From positions 876,030 to 940,029 of the forward strand of contig MNCI01000651.1 of NCBI GenBank assembly GCA_015680685.1: a stretch of DNA of 64,000 nucleotides. Direction: 5' to 3'. Made by a program: the position numbers and the translations under genes. The stretch is from Gnetum montanum (taxonomy: Eukaryota; Streptophyta; Gnetopsida; Gnetales; Gnetaceae). Shown here piece after piece: positions 1 to 10,914 of the stretch. Numbering within the stretch: the stretch's first letter is position 1; every line of letters starts with the position of its first letter. The notes under the pieces were generated by a model. That model searched no databases, had not been told where the DNA came from, and saw nothing but the letters and a program-made list of their open reading frames with translations.

Positions 1-1087
1 TTTAGGAATGCTCACCATTATGTCCACTCTGGTGAACAATGCCAATGAGATGGTGGAATAACTACTCGAATGGAGGGTCCTCAGTAACGGATTCAACCAC
101 TAGAATCCTTTGACATCTGGGGCATTGATTTCATGGATCCCATCATGCCCATGTTAAATAGAAAGGTGTACATCATAGTTGTTGTTGACTATTGTACAAA
201 ATGGGTAGAAGTAGCAATCGTCATCGATTGTACATCTTCTACTACTGCTCAGTTTGTACAACAAAATGTTGTAAATACGTTTGGTATGCCACATGCATTA
301 ATTTCTAATAATGGAACTCACTGTATAGGCACTACTTTTCAAAAGCTTGTGCAATGCTTGGGGGTTGAACATAAACTCACAACACCCTATCACCCCCAAG
401 CTGATGGTCAAGTTGAGGTTACTAATAGAGAAATCACAAGGATTCTAACAAGAACTGTTAGGAAATATAGGAAATACTAGAGCACAAAACTCAATGACAT
501 CCTTTGGGCCTACCACTCAACATGGAAACTTCCTATAGGCTATTCTCCCTATGAGCATGTGTACAGAAAATTACCAACACTTCATATTTAATTTGAGCTC
601 TGTACACTTTCAACAACCTGTGACCTCAACCTTGACTTGAGTCTAGAACAAAAATAAAGACTAATGAATCTCAACTTGCTAGATGAAAATCAATTGATGG
701 CCTTATCATCTAACAAGTTTTATAAGGTCTACAAAAAAAAGTGCCATGACCTTAAAATCAAAAAAGTCAAATTTCAACCAGGAGATAAGGTTTTCTACTA
801 GAACCCCACACACGTACCTCAACAAACTAATTTCCAAACATTTTCGGAAGGACCTTACATCATTTATAAAAATTTCCTTCTAGGGCCATGATGATTTACA
901 AACCTGAGAGGCCAAACAATAAATAGCTGGTCAACATCCAACAAATCAAACATTTCCATGAGCATAAGCCAGCTAATACAACAAATTCCTCATTGGATGG
1001 ACAACCACGGTCCATATTTCAAATCTCCTCCTTTTAACTTAGTCATGGGGGAGATGGCCACCCATGCTAACCATATAGTGGCTCCTT
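1..1087 (+). pseudogene. Integrase, C-terminal part of pol (element B)
   Basis: Integrase inserts element cDNA into chromosomes. The fragment starts at the H-H-C-C zinc region (R-N-A-H-H-Y-V-H-S-G, where the first cysteine is now glycine). The first catalytic aspartate is present (W-G-I-D-F-M), the second is changed (S-N-N-G-T-H in place of S-D-N-G-T-H), and the glutamate of D-G-Q-V-E-V-T-N is kept. The longest open stretch is 133-480. Downstream follow the K-L-P.GYSPYE box and the C-terminal K-V-K-F-Q-P-G-D-K-V motif, with several TAG and TGA stops. The frame continues to a stop near 1087. Copy A at 58970-60250 is the close relative. Confidence 0.85.
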
Positions 1088-2068
1088 AGTTTTTCAAATT
1101 TTTGTTTTACAACTTTTTTTTACACATTCTTTATTTTACATCTTCATGTTTTCATGTTATTAATCTTTACTAATTTTTGTTTTACATCATTGTTAGTACA
1201 TTTGCTATTTCTTGAAGATTTTACACTTTCTTTTATATTTTATTTTCTTTTATTTTAGTGTGGTTTTCTAACTTTTGTTAATAAGTGCCAAGTATAGTGG
1301 TAATGTGTTGCTGGATGATGGTATGTACTATTTTGTTATTTGATTGTTAGTGTCTGGATTCTAGCTTTGAATTTCATTACGAATGATTAGGCCATGGTTT
1401 CTTTTTCATGCAACAAGCAATGAGTCCACAACATCCACCCATCCACAAACTCTATGGTTTTCCTTGTTCTAGAAGCGTGTAGTCCCTTTTTCATTAATAA
1501 AACTTTAATAAATTTGTGGCTTTGGTAGTTTTTGGAATTCGAAAGGATTCAAAGGTTTGAACAAGGTGTGACGATATTCTTTGTGCCTTTCTATTTACCT
1601 GGGTGCATGTTTGGTTTCATGGATTTCTTACCATTGCATGTTGACCAATAAAAGAAAGTTTTGAATAAGTCTTTTCATGTGTGGTTCTCATAAAAAAAAT
1701 GAAAAAAAAAAATGATGGAAATTCAAAGCACACCCTTTAGACAAAATAAACACATACATGGTGTGGTTTCCATTTCAAAAAAATGATGGGAATTTAAAGC
1801 ACACCCCTTAGAAAAAAAATGGGCTACAAGCACTGGTTATGGTACTAGAAAGAAATGTTACCCATGCCTAAAGGTCTCCTCTAACTAAGGCCCTTCCTCA
1901 CTTCCTACTTCTCTTTTCTTCTTTAATAAGGAATGGTGGTTATTTTGTGGGAGCACTGTTGTCTCAGGGAGATGGATTGGTCTTAGAATGGTGATGCAAA
2001 GTCACTGAACGAGGTTGGTTTTGGTCTAGACTAATGATGAATCTTATCAAGTCATTTAACCATAAAAT
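1088..2068 (+). other. Post-pol spacer of element B
   Basis: This T-rich, non-coding stretch follows the integrase and aligns with 60250-61275 of element A to the last base, where both read CCATAAAAT. No reading frame of note. It includes a short A-rich imperfect duplication near 1690-1810 (AAAAAATGATGG...AAAGCACACCC, twice). The spacer lies where Athila-type elements carry the leader of an env-like or second ORF. Confidence 0.7.
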
Positions 2069-2254
2069 CTACCCTGTCTGTGGGAAGTGTCGACTCTGTC
2101 AAACATCAGGACATTAGCATGGACAACACAAGACCCTCGGATCGAAGAGGAGAAGCTCCAGGCCATACTTCAACACCATCAAGTCTCAAAGCCTGGAGCA
2201 CAAGACAAAGGGAAAGCACCAATGGAGGAGCCACCGCCACCAGGAACTACATGA
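2069..2254 (+). pseudogene. C-terminal end of the family 1 second ORF (element B)
   Basis: One frame through this segment matches the end of the second ORF of element D (revcomp of 15103-14935), finishing with a proline run and G-T-T-stop at 2252. The shared tail is rich in E, K and Q and then P. Everything upstream of this tail is missing in B: the sequence switches abruptly at 2068/2069 from post-pol spacer to ORF tail. An ATG-initiated frame at 2080-2355 lies in another register and is probably not meaningful. The function of the tail is unknown. Confidence 0.65.
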
Positions 2255-2410
2255 GTTCCACAAATTTTGTAGATTGTAGCACATTCTTTGTGTTGTCTCT
2301 TTGTTTTTTTTTTCATTCCACACTACGGCATAACCCCATTTTCAGCATCCAATAATCCCATACCTATCCACTGTGTAATCATTATAACTTGAGGGCAAGT
2401 TTTCATTTTG

Positions 2411-2421
2411 TCATGGGGGTA
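2411..2421 (+). other. Polypurine tract of element B
   Basis: TCATGGGGGTA lies directly before the LTR start TGATGAG, which is where plus-strand DNA synthesis is primed in LTR retrotransposons. The element D counterpart is on the minus strand at 14745-14757 (TTGTGGGGGTA). Confidence 0.75.
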
Positions 2422-3268
2422 TGATGAGTCATCATTTGGGAGAACACGATATTGCATCCATGATATCGTAGCCCAACTACGATATTGCATGCAATACACG
2501 ATATCGTGACCTATCTCCTCATCTATAAATAAGGGGTAGAGAGAAGAGTTAGGGATCATTAGAGTTTTAGTTTTATTTTAGATTTAGTTTTGATTTTAGT
2601 TTTCATTTTCTCTCTCTACCCTTTTCCTCTCCATGTATGCCTGCAGTGTGATGATTGTAATTGTACAACATCCTTTATTCGAGTGTGACATACTTGGACA
2701 CACACATGACTGGAAATAAAGATAGAGGTTAATGCATCATTGTAGTATTTACTTAGTTTAATTAATCATTTAATTAGTTTTTATTTACTGCTTTCTTAGT
2801 TAATCTCTCTCACCCTTATCTCATGTTAAAACGTGGAATGAGTACGACTTGATTACGAGCATTTAAGTGTGACTACTTGGTAACCCAGTAGTGTACCTAG
2901 GATTTGTGCTTGGTAATCCCAGTGGTAGTCATGCACGAATTCCAAGATATGTATGGATAATCAAGGAATGGATGCTCATCGCACTTAGGCTAGATTAGAT
3001 TCTCTCTCACCCTTCTCTCCTAGCTTAGTTAATATTACTTTCCATTGCCTTCAGGAGTAGCATTAGATTAGAAACCCATCATACACCTCACTTTGGACTA
3101 AACCATATGTGACAAAGCTAATACTAGTCCATGTGGGAAGATAGCGAACTGCAACCTAAGTCTAGCTGTCTAGATGCCACAACTAGTCCGTTTGTGGAGT
3201 CCGACCGGATCATGTGTGTAATGCTCATATTCGTATGGTTGAGTGTAGGGGTACCTTGCCACTCATCA
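2422..3268 (+). repeat. 3' LTR of element B (847 bp)
   Basis: The ends are the inverted pair TGATGAG and CTCATCA. The U3 part holds four degenerate GATATC palindromes (2446-2510) followed by TATAAATA at 2524-2531. An AATAAA lies near 2715, a likely poly(A) signal. The 3' part carries two copies of a 33-bp unit starting CTTGGTAA (2876 and 2909). It aligns over its length with the LTRs at 13870-14744, 40821-41686, 53023-53894 and 62107-63163. No primer site follows the right end, so it is a 3' LTR. Confidence 0.9.
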
Positions 3269-5079
3269 CTATGAAATCTAGACATGTATGGGTAATTAAA
3301 AATAAGATAGAAATAATTTAAATAACCCAAAAAATTACAAAATACAGACTTGAATGATTACCTCTCCTCCTAGATTAATTTACAAGACACTTATCTTGAA
3401 CAACATGAAGAATCCAAATGGAAAGAACAAGAAGAAGAAATACTTATAAAAATTCTAACAATTCAACTAGGAATCAAACCAAAAAAGCTTCAAAAGAGAG
3501 AAAGAAGAACAAATATGAAAATCTTATCTTAGATGACATCCAAACTTATGAGATTTAAATCATAATATTAAATTTTCTTATTCCCATAATCCAAAAACTA
3601 GAAAAAAGGGGTGATAAATATAGGAAATAAATAGGGAATTCCAAGGTCAAACAAATAGGTAGAAGTAAGGTAAAATGAGAATATTTTTTCATAATAAAAT
3701 ATTAAAGCTCATAGAATTAACACTCACATAAGCAGAAGACCAACCAAGTGATTTATCTCATGAAACCACCACCATCACTAGGAGATAAGCTTGAGCTCAC
3801 TTACTCATAATGCCAAGGCTCCAAGTATTCACAAGTGGATCCTCTCTGTAGTAGGAACCTACCTTTCTTGACCTTATGAAACTTGTTGATGGAACACATA
3901 TGAATTCCAAACAACCAATGAGACATCAACATCAAATGCAAGTATGTCCTCTTGGATGAACAAATAGCATCCTATAATTTTCCTAATTGACTTCTTGCCA
4001 CATACAACAATGCATAAAATGGAAAGAAAAGAGATGGAGAATGAATGATGAATAAGAGAATGTTAATTTAATCATTGGTGAAATTCTCATACAATCATTT
4101 AATTAGCTCATGGAAGTATATGAGAATGTCCTATACCCCATGAGAGATCCACTGCTACATTCCTTTATCACTACTCATTCAAATAGTGGAGATCTACCTC
4201 TAAGTTCTTTTTCTGAGTACAAGGTTATAGCTATCACTACCAATGCTATCTATCCTTGATTATTCCATAGTTTAATCATTGGTGAAATTCAACCATGGAA
4301 ATATGCTACAAATCATCTAGAAGTCAAGATTTTGATTTGGTTTTCCTTCAACTGTACATGTACGCATAGTAAGTTTCTTGAATTTGACTTTCCCAGAATC
4401 CTCTCAACAATCCCTTTAGCTACACTAACTAGTTCCAATTCCAATGGTGATTATAATGCCATGATCAAGCAATTGGATTCTCATGTTCTAGATATGGTCA
4501 TGGCCTGGATCAAGGGTTATAATCTTGACTTCTAGGAACAAATGAATTAAGGGATTAGGTGGAAGCAACATTTGACATTACCAAATTTTAGTAAGAGAGA
4601 TACTTCTAAGCCTTCATAATCATTGGTAGTAATGAATAAGAGATTATTTTGGACTATTATATTTTGAAATCAACTGAGCTAAGAAATAGGCTAAACATGA
4701 GATGGACTTATATGTTTATTCATCCAACCATTCATTTTGATCTTGAGAAATTACATGATTGGTATGAAATAGTAGAAATATCAATTTATGTAGATCAAAG
4801 AGCTTGGAATTATATATCTATTTCCATTATTTCTTCTTCTTCATTTTTTCTCTTTCTTCTTCTAATCCTTTTCTTTTCATCATTATTTTTCATTTTATAG
4901 GAAGAGGGATTTTTATGAAGCATGGAGATCATGGGAATTGATTGGAGTGCTAAATCACCATGTGAAGTGTTTAACTTACGCAATCATGAAAATTCATCCC
5001 TCATCACATGACCTGTACATGTTCATGAAAATTATAAATCTCTTCTGACTAAGGTAGATAGGCATCGCGAGCATGTGCA
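3269..5079. other. AT-rich stretch without recognisable gene
   Basis: This lies between the LTR of B and the truncated 5' end of E. A short segment (3829-3900, with CACAAGTGGATCCTC) resembles 37527-37590 in the spacer of element D, so part of this stretch is probably a fragment of family 1 spacer. A 20-base string, TTTAATCATTGGTGAAATTC, occurs at 4074 and 4270. Short open frames at 4332-4535 and 4649-4900 match nothing I recognise; the second ends in a low-complexity Ser/Leu/Phe run. The remainder of the RT of element F, expected left of E, is not visible here. Confidence 0.5.
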
Positions 5080-7130
5080 CCAGTAGGAATAGACTACGAG
5101 GAGCCCCTATAAGAAGAAGAAGAAGAGTTTGAAGCTTACTCTAAGCATGAGGGCTCTTTCCACACCATCTTCCAATGAGCGACCCCTAGTTTGGCTCTTC
5201 TATATTCTTGTTCACCCATTCTCCTTGAGATGGGCATAGTACTGGCTTCACCTTTCAGGTCAACGCCTATGATAGGGACACATCAGATACAACATACATA
5301 TTATGATGCAATAGCTCCCTTTAGCTTACCCTTCATGACATCATTTCCATCCTTTTAGCCATTGCTGCCTGTAGCAATTGCATCATCTCAACCATACATT
5401 TATGCAAGGCCTATCTCTAATTCCCAAGTAGCTTAGTCACCCTACATCTTGTCTATTTCATCATTGTCCTTGGCACCGACCCAACCTACGTATGTGTTGC
5501 CTATCTCGATCATCATCCCGACAACATAGCCCACATAGCAAGCACATTCTACAATTCTACAACCCACAACCAAGCCATGGACCACACAGCTAGTCTAATA
5601 GCAAATCGTGCAATCAACAAAGGTAGCTAGAATGTCTTAAAAATTAGACTAGGCATTCTAGATGATCCAAAGTCTGATAGAAGAGGTGAAGCAACTTAAA
5701 GCTACCTCCTCTAAAATTTTCAAAGTGGTGGACTTTTACTAGGATGATCCCATAAGCCCTATGGTCCCACTACTAACTCTTCTAGCTAGAGTCCCACTGC
5801 CTTAGTTCACAAAATACAATGGTAAGGGGAACCCTAATGTGCATTTGGTCACATTTATGTTGGAGTGCTTACTGTTCAAGCCTGGACACATGTCATCATA
5901 TGTGTGTTTGCCATGTCACTCACTAGCAAAGCATTAAATTGGTACCATGCATTACCTAGAAGCTCTATCTCCTCTTTAGAGGACCTTGTGAGCCAATTTG
6001 TAATGTGCTTCAAATACAACTTGAAGTAGGAGACAACTTTGGACCAACTGATGCAAATCAAGCAGGGTAACCTTGAGCCTATAGAAAATTCATTCAACGC
6101 TGGAGTGCCTTGTTAAATGAAATATGAGAGCCAATAGCCAAAAAACACCTCCTAGCCATCTTTAAGACCATAATCAATGACTTCATAAAGTTGACGTTGT
6201 ATTACTTAGGTCCACAATCCCTAAGCCAAGCCTTCGCCCAAACCAAGGGCATACAAGATGCAGTAGAAGCCAGTAAGGACTTGACTTATATGGCCTACAA
6301 AAACTAGCATGCAAGGAGGGACAAGGATAAGGGAAAGTAGAATGTAATGGTGGTGACTGTGGCCAAAGAGGCCAAAGCAACCAACCTGAGGCCAACAGCT
6401 AGGTAACCCAGAGCCTCAGCTAACCACAAAGTAGCCAACACTAGCACTAGGGCAACCAACTAGACTACATCCTCAATGGCCATAGTGTAAGCTATTTCAA
6501 GGCCTAAATTTGAGCACAAGGATCACTATAAGTACACTCCACTACCATTAAAACCTTCAAATTTGCTAGATCAATTGTTAAAAGCTGAACGCATCTAGTA
6601 CAAGCAAATGATTGAGGATGTTCACAAAAAACATGATAGGTATTGTGAGCTACTAAGGAATCCTGCGTTAGTAGCACCAAATAAGCCCATGGTCCCTAGG
6701 TATTTTAGGCTAGATTTATTTTCCACTACCACTATTTACCCAACCATAACACTAATTTTAGCATAGCCTTGCAGGATGATCTACAAAGGATGATTGACAA
6801 AGATGAGCTAGTACTTGACACTGCTAACCTAGTCAAGCCTCAAAACTAATCCACAAGGATATATAATGATCCTCTAAAATTGGATGATGCTAGCTATGTC
6901 ATAAATGCTATTAGTGTTGATGACAACCTAGAACTGGTGCAACGACCATTTGTGATCTATGTGCCCTCTAGTAGCATAAGGGTTCCCTTGACCCCCATGG
7001 GTTCTAGACCGTCTTTCATCATTAGAGTGCCACCACAAGCACCTATGACATCCTTTGTAGTTATGGTCCCCTTGCCAATTGGATCAACAACAATGGTTCA
7101 GACACCCTTTGTCATCACAACATGCTAGCC
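5080..7130 (+). pseudogene. gag polyprotein remnant (element E)
   Basis: Gag forms the virus-like particle. After a Pro/Ser/Thr-rich N-terminal region (5230-5600), the capsid-type domain is clear at 5913-6105 (A-L-N-W-Y-H-A-L-P followed by S-L-E-D-L-V-S-Q-F), the pattern of Tat-lineage gag. A later segment at 6720-6850 corresponds to the C-x2-H...G-H-D...C zinc-binding region seen in C at 29760-29700, but its cysteines are gone here. Residues encoded at 6880-7128 form a hydrophobic, proline-rich linker. Stops and frame changes are frequent. The closest copy is 29527-31470 on the minus strand. Confidence 0.8.
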
Positions 7131-7272
7131 CCTCACTTGCCTAAAACCCAGTGGTGTCCAATGCATTGGTTCCCTCCTTCCCAAGAGGCAACCTTACTAG
7201 CAACATTGGCAAGCCCTCGAGGTGGCAACATAGGAGACCTAATGAGCATCTCACAAAGAAGATGGTTAGGGA

Positions 7273-8412
7273 ATGTTAAGATCAAAGAGTGAAGGTTTTC
7301 CAAAACAAGTTTCCATATCTGCAGTTCCTATGGTGAAAACAACTAAAGAGGCCATGACAAGCAAATCACAAGGAAGCACTAAGGCTCATAAGCAAACCAA
7401 ACAACCAAAGCCCAAGTTACCTTTGCTAGAGATCTGCCTCTTAGACCACATGAAAGAAGTTAAGGTTAGAAAAAACATGGCTAATGACAAAGACTTCGTG
7501 GATGCATTAGCCCAAGTCAAACAAGCACTCAAACAAAAGAACATAACATTGAGCCTATATGACCTAATCATGAGCTCATTTTCCCACTATGAAGCACTAG
7601 TGTATATGTTGACCTCCATTCCCATCATGGAGGACATCCCTGCAAATGAGAACTCCATCCATGTAGTGATGTTGCCTCTTGCACCATAGGAATCAAGTTC
7701 CACATCCCTAGCATTTCATGATGAAGAAATTAAGGTTCATCATGAGAGGGGTGAGGTCATAATAGATCCCATGTTCATCACCATATGTGTTTGGTAATGC
7801 AAGATTCACAAAGTGCACATTGACCATAGAGCAACAACAAACATAATTTTGTACACTATCATAGACAAACTGGACCTCACAAATCAAATCAAGCCAATGA
7901 AAACCACATGTTTGAGCTCCTTCAATGGGTTGTATGTCATCATCAAGGGCACTATCACCATAACTTTTGTAGTAGGAGAGGAATTCCCCACCACTACTAA
8001 ATTCATTGTCATAGAGAAAATGCTAAGCTTTAACTTAATATTGGGAAAAACTTGGCTAGTCCAATTATGAGCCATCTCCTCTCTGATTCACCAAGAAATC
8101 CACCTCTTGTATGAAGGTGGCAAAGTTATCATCCATGGTGATAATGCTGCCCCTTTGGCCATCAACAACATAGATACAGATCAAGGATTAGAAGTTGAAT
8201 TTCCTAATGATGCAGCCACAGAAAATGATAAAAAACATGAGGTGAACCCACCCAAAAAGATAGAACAAGCCAGTCACCTACCAGAAGGTGCCCTTTGGGC
8301 AGAATTTCCCTTTGACGTAGCGAGTGAGGGTCAAGGAGACTACCGAATAGTGCAATCTAGGCCCTATGCACCTCCTAATCCACATCAAGTTAGGAAGCAA
8401 CTATGTGACTAA
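7273..8412 (+). pseudogene. Aspartic protease region (element E)
   Basis: Retroelement protease cuts the polyprotein. The segment has a conserved helical upstream part (7480-7680, with A-L-K-Q-K-N-I-T-L-S-L-Y-D-L), then the protease fold at 7800-8070 with active-site region V-H-I-D-H-R-A-T and the flap-side motif F-N-L-I-L-G-K-T-W-L. The glycine expected two residues after the aspartate is arginine, as in element C. Three open stretches (7273-7689, 7813-8070, 8107-8412) are separated by single stops. The last ends with R-P-Y-A-P-P-N-P and TGA CTAAG, close to where the sense frame should jump to RT. Confidence 0.8.
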
Positions 8413-8703
8413 GGTATCCCCTTAATCCAAAACGTGCTAGGTGCCTACTCGCTATTTGCTTCCATGCATCTTGTATTCTACTTGTTTCTCATGTCATATT
8501 TGTTTTACTTAGATTAGTATTATGTTTTTCTCATTGTTGCTTATGTTAGTATGCATCGTTTTGCTTTGTTCACACATTTATTTGCTTTTTTTATGCATTC
8601 ACTTAGTTAGTTTATGCTTTCAAAGTTATTATGTTAATACATGAAAAACATCAACATGCATAAAAATCATAAACACAAAAATCACCAAAAAGAGAGATAG
8701 CAA

Positions 8704-8985
8704 CGCCATGGCCTAGAATGGCCCTACACTAGCAATCCATGGCTCAGAATGGTCCCAAACTATCATTGTGACCCAGAATGGCCTTAAAATATCATCTTAA
8801 TTTCATCATGTGCGGTCCAAAATGGCCTAAAACTATCACCTCAGCCTGAAATGGCTAAAAACTAGCATCAACCCTCTCGTTATGGCCTTAAAGTAGCATG
8901 GGGCCCATCAAGGATTTAAACTGACAATAGACTTGGTATGGCTCATAATGGCCTAGTATCACCATGGCCCGTAATGGTCCAAACT
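8704..8985 (+). repeat. Repeat linker after protease (element E)
   Basis: About eight degenerate units of 30-40 bp share the core (A)ATGGCC(T/C)(A)AAACTA. The equivalent in C is 27828-27995 (read in the other orientation, TAGTTTTAGGCCATTT). The unit is non-coding and imperfect. Confidence 0.75.
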
Positions 8986-9169
8986 CTCATACTCATATCA
9001 AATGTAGTAAAATCATCATATAGGGATAAAAGTTTACAAATTACACTTGGCAAATGATCATCCATAGCAAATGTAAGATGAACATCAATACATAGCATGA
9101 ATAGCATCACATAGGCAAAAATGTAGCAAAAATCCTAGTGGGAGGTACCTCTGATCATGCTCAACCAGT

Positions 9170-9330
9170 AGTGCTAGGTGGGAATGGAGGTTCTGCTTCC
9201 TTTATCGGATCACTGGGCCTTTTAGCATCACCTGGTACTTGCCACAACCATTAATAAATATGTGCGAATAGTAAGCAAGCATTCTACAAGCTAACTCAAA
9301 ACATAAAAAGCATAAAAAACTAACATAGTA
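9170..9330 (-). pseudogene. Remnant of the antisense gene: last exon and intron 7 edge (element E)
   Basis: Read on the minus strand, this segment aligns with the last exon and preceding intron of the antisense gene of element C (27510-27652). It has an AT-rich intron, a former acceptor now reading AAG in place of TAG, then C-C-A-G-G-T-G-A and A-G-G-C-C-C in the same spacing. The rest of the gene is deleted along with RT and most of integrase. Its presence in a second, independently inserted copy argues that the antisense gene belongs to the family. The match is short and was judged by eye. Confidence 0.55.
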
Positions 9331-9339
9331 AAAAATAAC

Positions 9340-9466
9340 TTGGAAATGACCTTTCCTAGTCACTAAGGCCTATGACAATGGAGCATTCAAGCTTTCTAAT
9401 CAAGACAAAAATGAGTTTGTCGATCTAGTGAACCATTCAAACTTGAAGCCATACTATATCTAGCAT
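9340..9466 (+). pseudogene. Integrase C-terminus (element E)
   Basis: About 40 codons match the C-terminus of integrase of element C (18689-18840, minus): V-T-K-A-Y-D-N-G-A-F-K-L here, V-T-K-A-Y-E-N-G-A-F-K-L there, ending in N-L-K-P-Y-Y-I. The upstream integrase, RNase H and RT are absent, so a deletion of several kilobases ends just left of this block. Confidence 0.8.
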
Positions 9467-9489
9467 GTAGCACCACAAGTAAGCATTTA

Positions 9490-9780
9490 TCTACTACAAT
9501 GCTAAACTGGCACAACAGTCTGCTACGATGCTAAACTGGCACAAATTACTTGCTATGATGCTAAATTGGCATAAAATTCCACTATGACTATAAACTAGCC
9601 TAGCAGTTTACTATGACTATAAACTGGCACAACTAATCCACCATGACTTTAAACTAGTAGTCTACCATGACTCTAAAGTGGCATAACATGATATGCTAGA
9701 ACCTCAAACTAGGCCTAATTGTCTACTAGGACCTTAAACTAGTAAATCGATGGTCTATTAAGACCTTAAATTGGGTTTAC
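9490..9780 (+). repeat. Repeat linker after integrase (element E)
   Basis: About eight units of 30-40 bp with core (G/C)TATGA(C/T)(T)ATAAACTGGC or CTACGATGCTAAACTGGC. It is the same linker as 18410-18714 in element C, in the same position relative to integrase. Confidence 0.75.
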
Positions 9781-10900
9781 ATTAATAAATTTTTCCATCC
9801 TTCTGCAAGCAATTGAGTGAGCATAACCCTCACCCTCCTATACTAAGTAAGCGAGCACACCACATTTCCAGAATAAAGCATTGGCAATCTACGTGACTTG
9901 TGTCACTAATATGGCCTTTTGCATTTTGTCATTTGCATTTATGTCTTGTATGGTTTTCTTGTCTTCTTGGAGTTGTGTTTGTAGGATGAAGCCCCAGCTG
10001 GTCATGCAAAGGTGCATCTCATCATAGCAGCAAGCCTCCACATCACTCTAATGTGTCTGATTGAACTAGCTAAACCTCTTGAGAGTGCAAACCCATACTA
10101 TCCTATTATAGCCTACTCACGTTGACTTCTATATCCTGATAACCTTTCATTCCCTACATAGAAAAGATTGCAAACTTTTTGATGTTCATCTACTGTGACC
10201 ACATGGCACCCTCTTCATGTCAAACCATAGAACCCAAGGCAATTGTAACATAAGTCATCCTGTGAGAAGCCTCTATTGGCTAATGAAAGCACAAGTAGAT
10301 GTAACAAAAGTCATCCTAGGGAGGAAACACCTATCGTATAGACATGATGTGGTTTTGCAAACACCAAAGTAAAGCCCATCGAATGACATGCAACCCACTT
10401 GATGGAAAGCACCTCATAGTAAGCATTTAGCAACATGCAAAGCCCAAAGCAAGTTCACCTCATAGCAAAGAGTAAAAATAAAAGAGAGAAAAGAAACAAA
10501 AAGAGCAAAAGGAAAAGAGCATGTCACCAAGCAGCCCAACAGTACTACAATTTTGCAATTAGTTTAGCCCTAAATCCACACTAACTCTCTCACAAGCACT
10601 CTGATGAAAGGTTGACATTTTTGAGGGCAAGCCACTTTGGTGCCATGGTCACCATCAACTTGAAGTCCTCACATTATAACATCCTATTTGCACTTCATCT
10701 TTCCTTTTACCCTTAATACATCGCCTACACCTTTTGCTCCCACCTCTTACCTACCATTTAGCATACCACTATCCAAAACACTCTTGGGCATGGTGTAGTG
10801 ACATCTGGCTACACATTGAAGAGTGATGTTAGTGCCAAGCTTGCTATGATGTTTTGTTCTTCTTTGTTGACATCCCTTACCCCACTACTCCAAACATCAA
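9781..10900 (+). other. 3' spacer of element E
   Basis: Non-coding stretch between integrase and the polypurine tract. It aligns in patches with 17019-18400 of element C, for example GTTTGTAGGAT at 9979 and an A-rich tract near 10470-10510. No reading frame of interest. Confidence 0.6.
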
Positions 10901-10914
10901 CAAAGAGGGGCCAA
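10901..10914 (+). other. Polypurine tract of element E
   Basis: CAAAGAGGGGCCAA lies directly before LTR start TGAAACACC. The same string, CAAAGAGGGGCTAG, precedes the 3' LTR of C on the minus strand at 17002-17015. Confidence 0.75.

Larger units (their letters stand above)
1..3268 (+). mobile_element. Element B: 3' half of an Athila-like Ty3/gypsy retrotransposon
   Basis: The segment runs from the end of the integrase zinc-binding region through the integrase core, a T-rich spacer, the last codons of a second ORF, a purine tract and a 3' LTR. The 5' half lies outside the window. Bases 1-2068 align with 59188-61275 (element A) at high similarity in the same orientation. Bases 2069-3268 align instead with the inverse of 15103-13870 (element D). 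The copy is dead: several in-frame stops and a lost catalytic residue. Assignment to the Athila lineage rests on relatives in this window (tRNA-Asp primer site, D-L-G-S protease motif, Athila-type RT), not on B alone. Confidence 0.85.

Noticed and set aside
2080-2355. ATG-initiated 91-codon plus-strand frame
   Set aside because: The frame that matches the second ORF tail of D is another register; this one is not shared with the D copy.
4332-4900. Possible host gene fragment on the plus strand
   Set aside because: Two short frames separated by stops, no recognised domain, and the second ends in a low-complexity run; not enough to call a gene.
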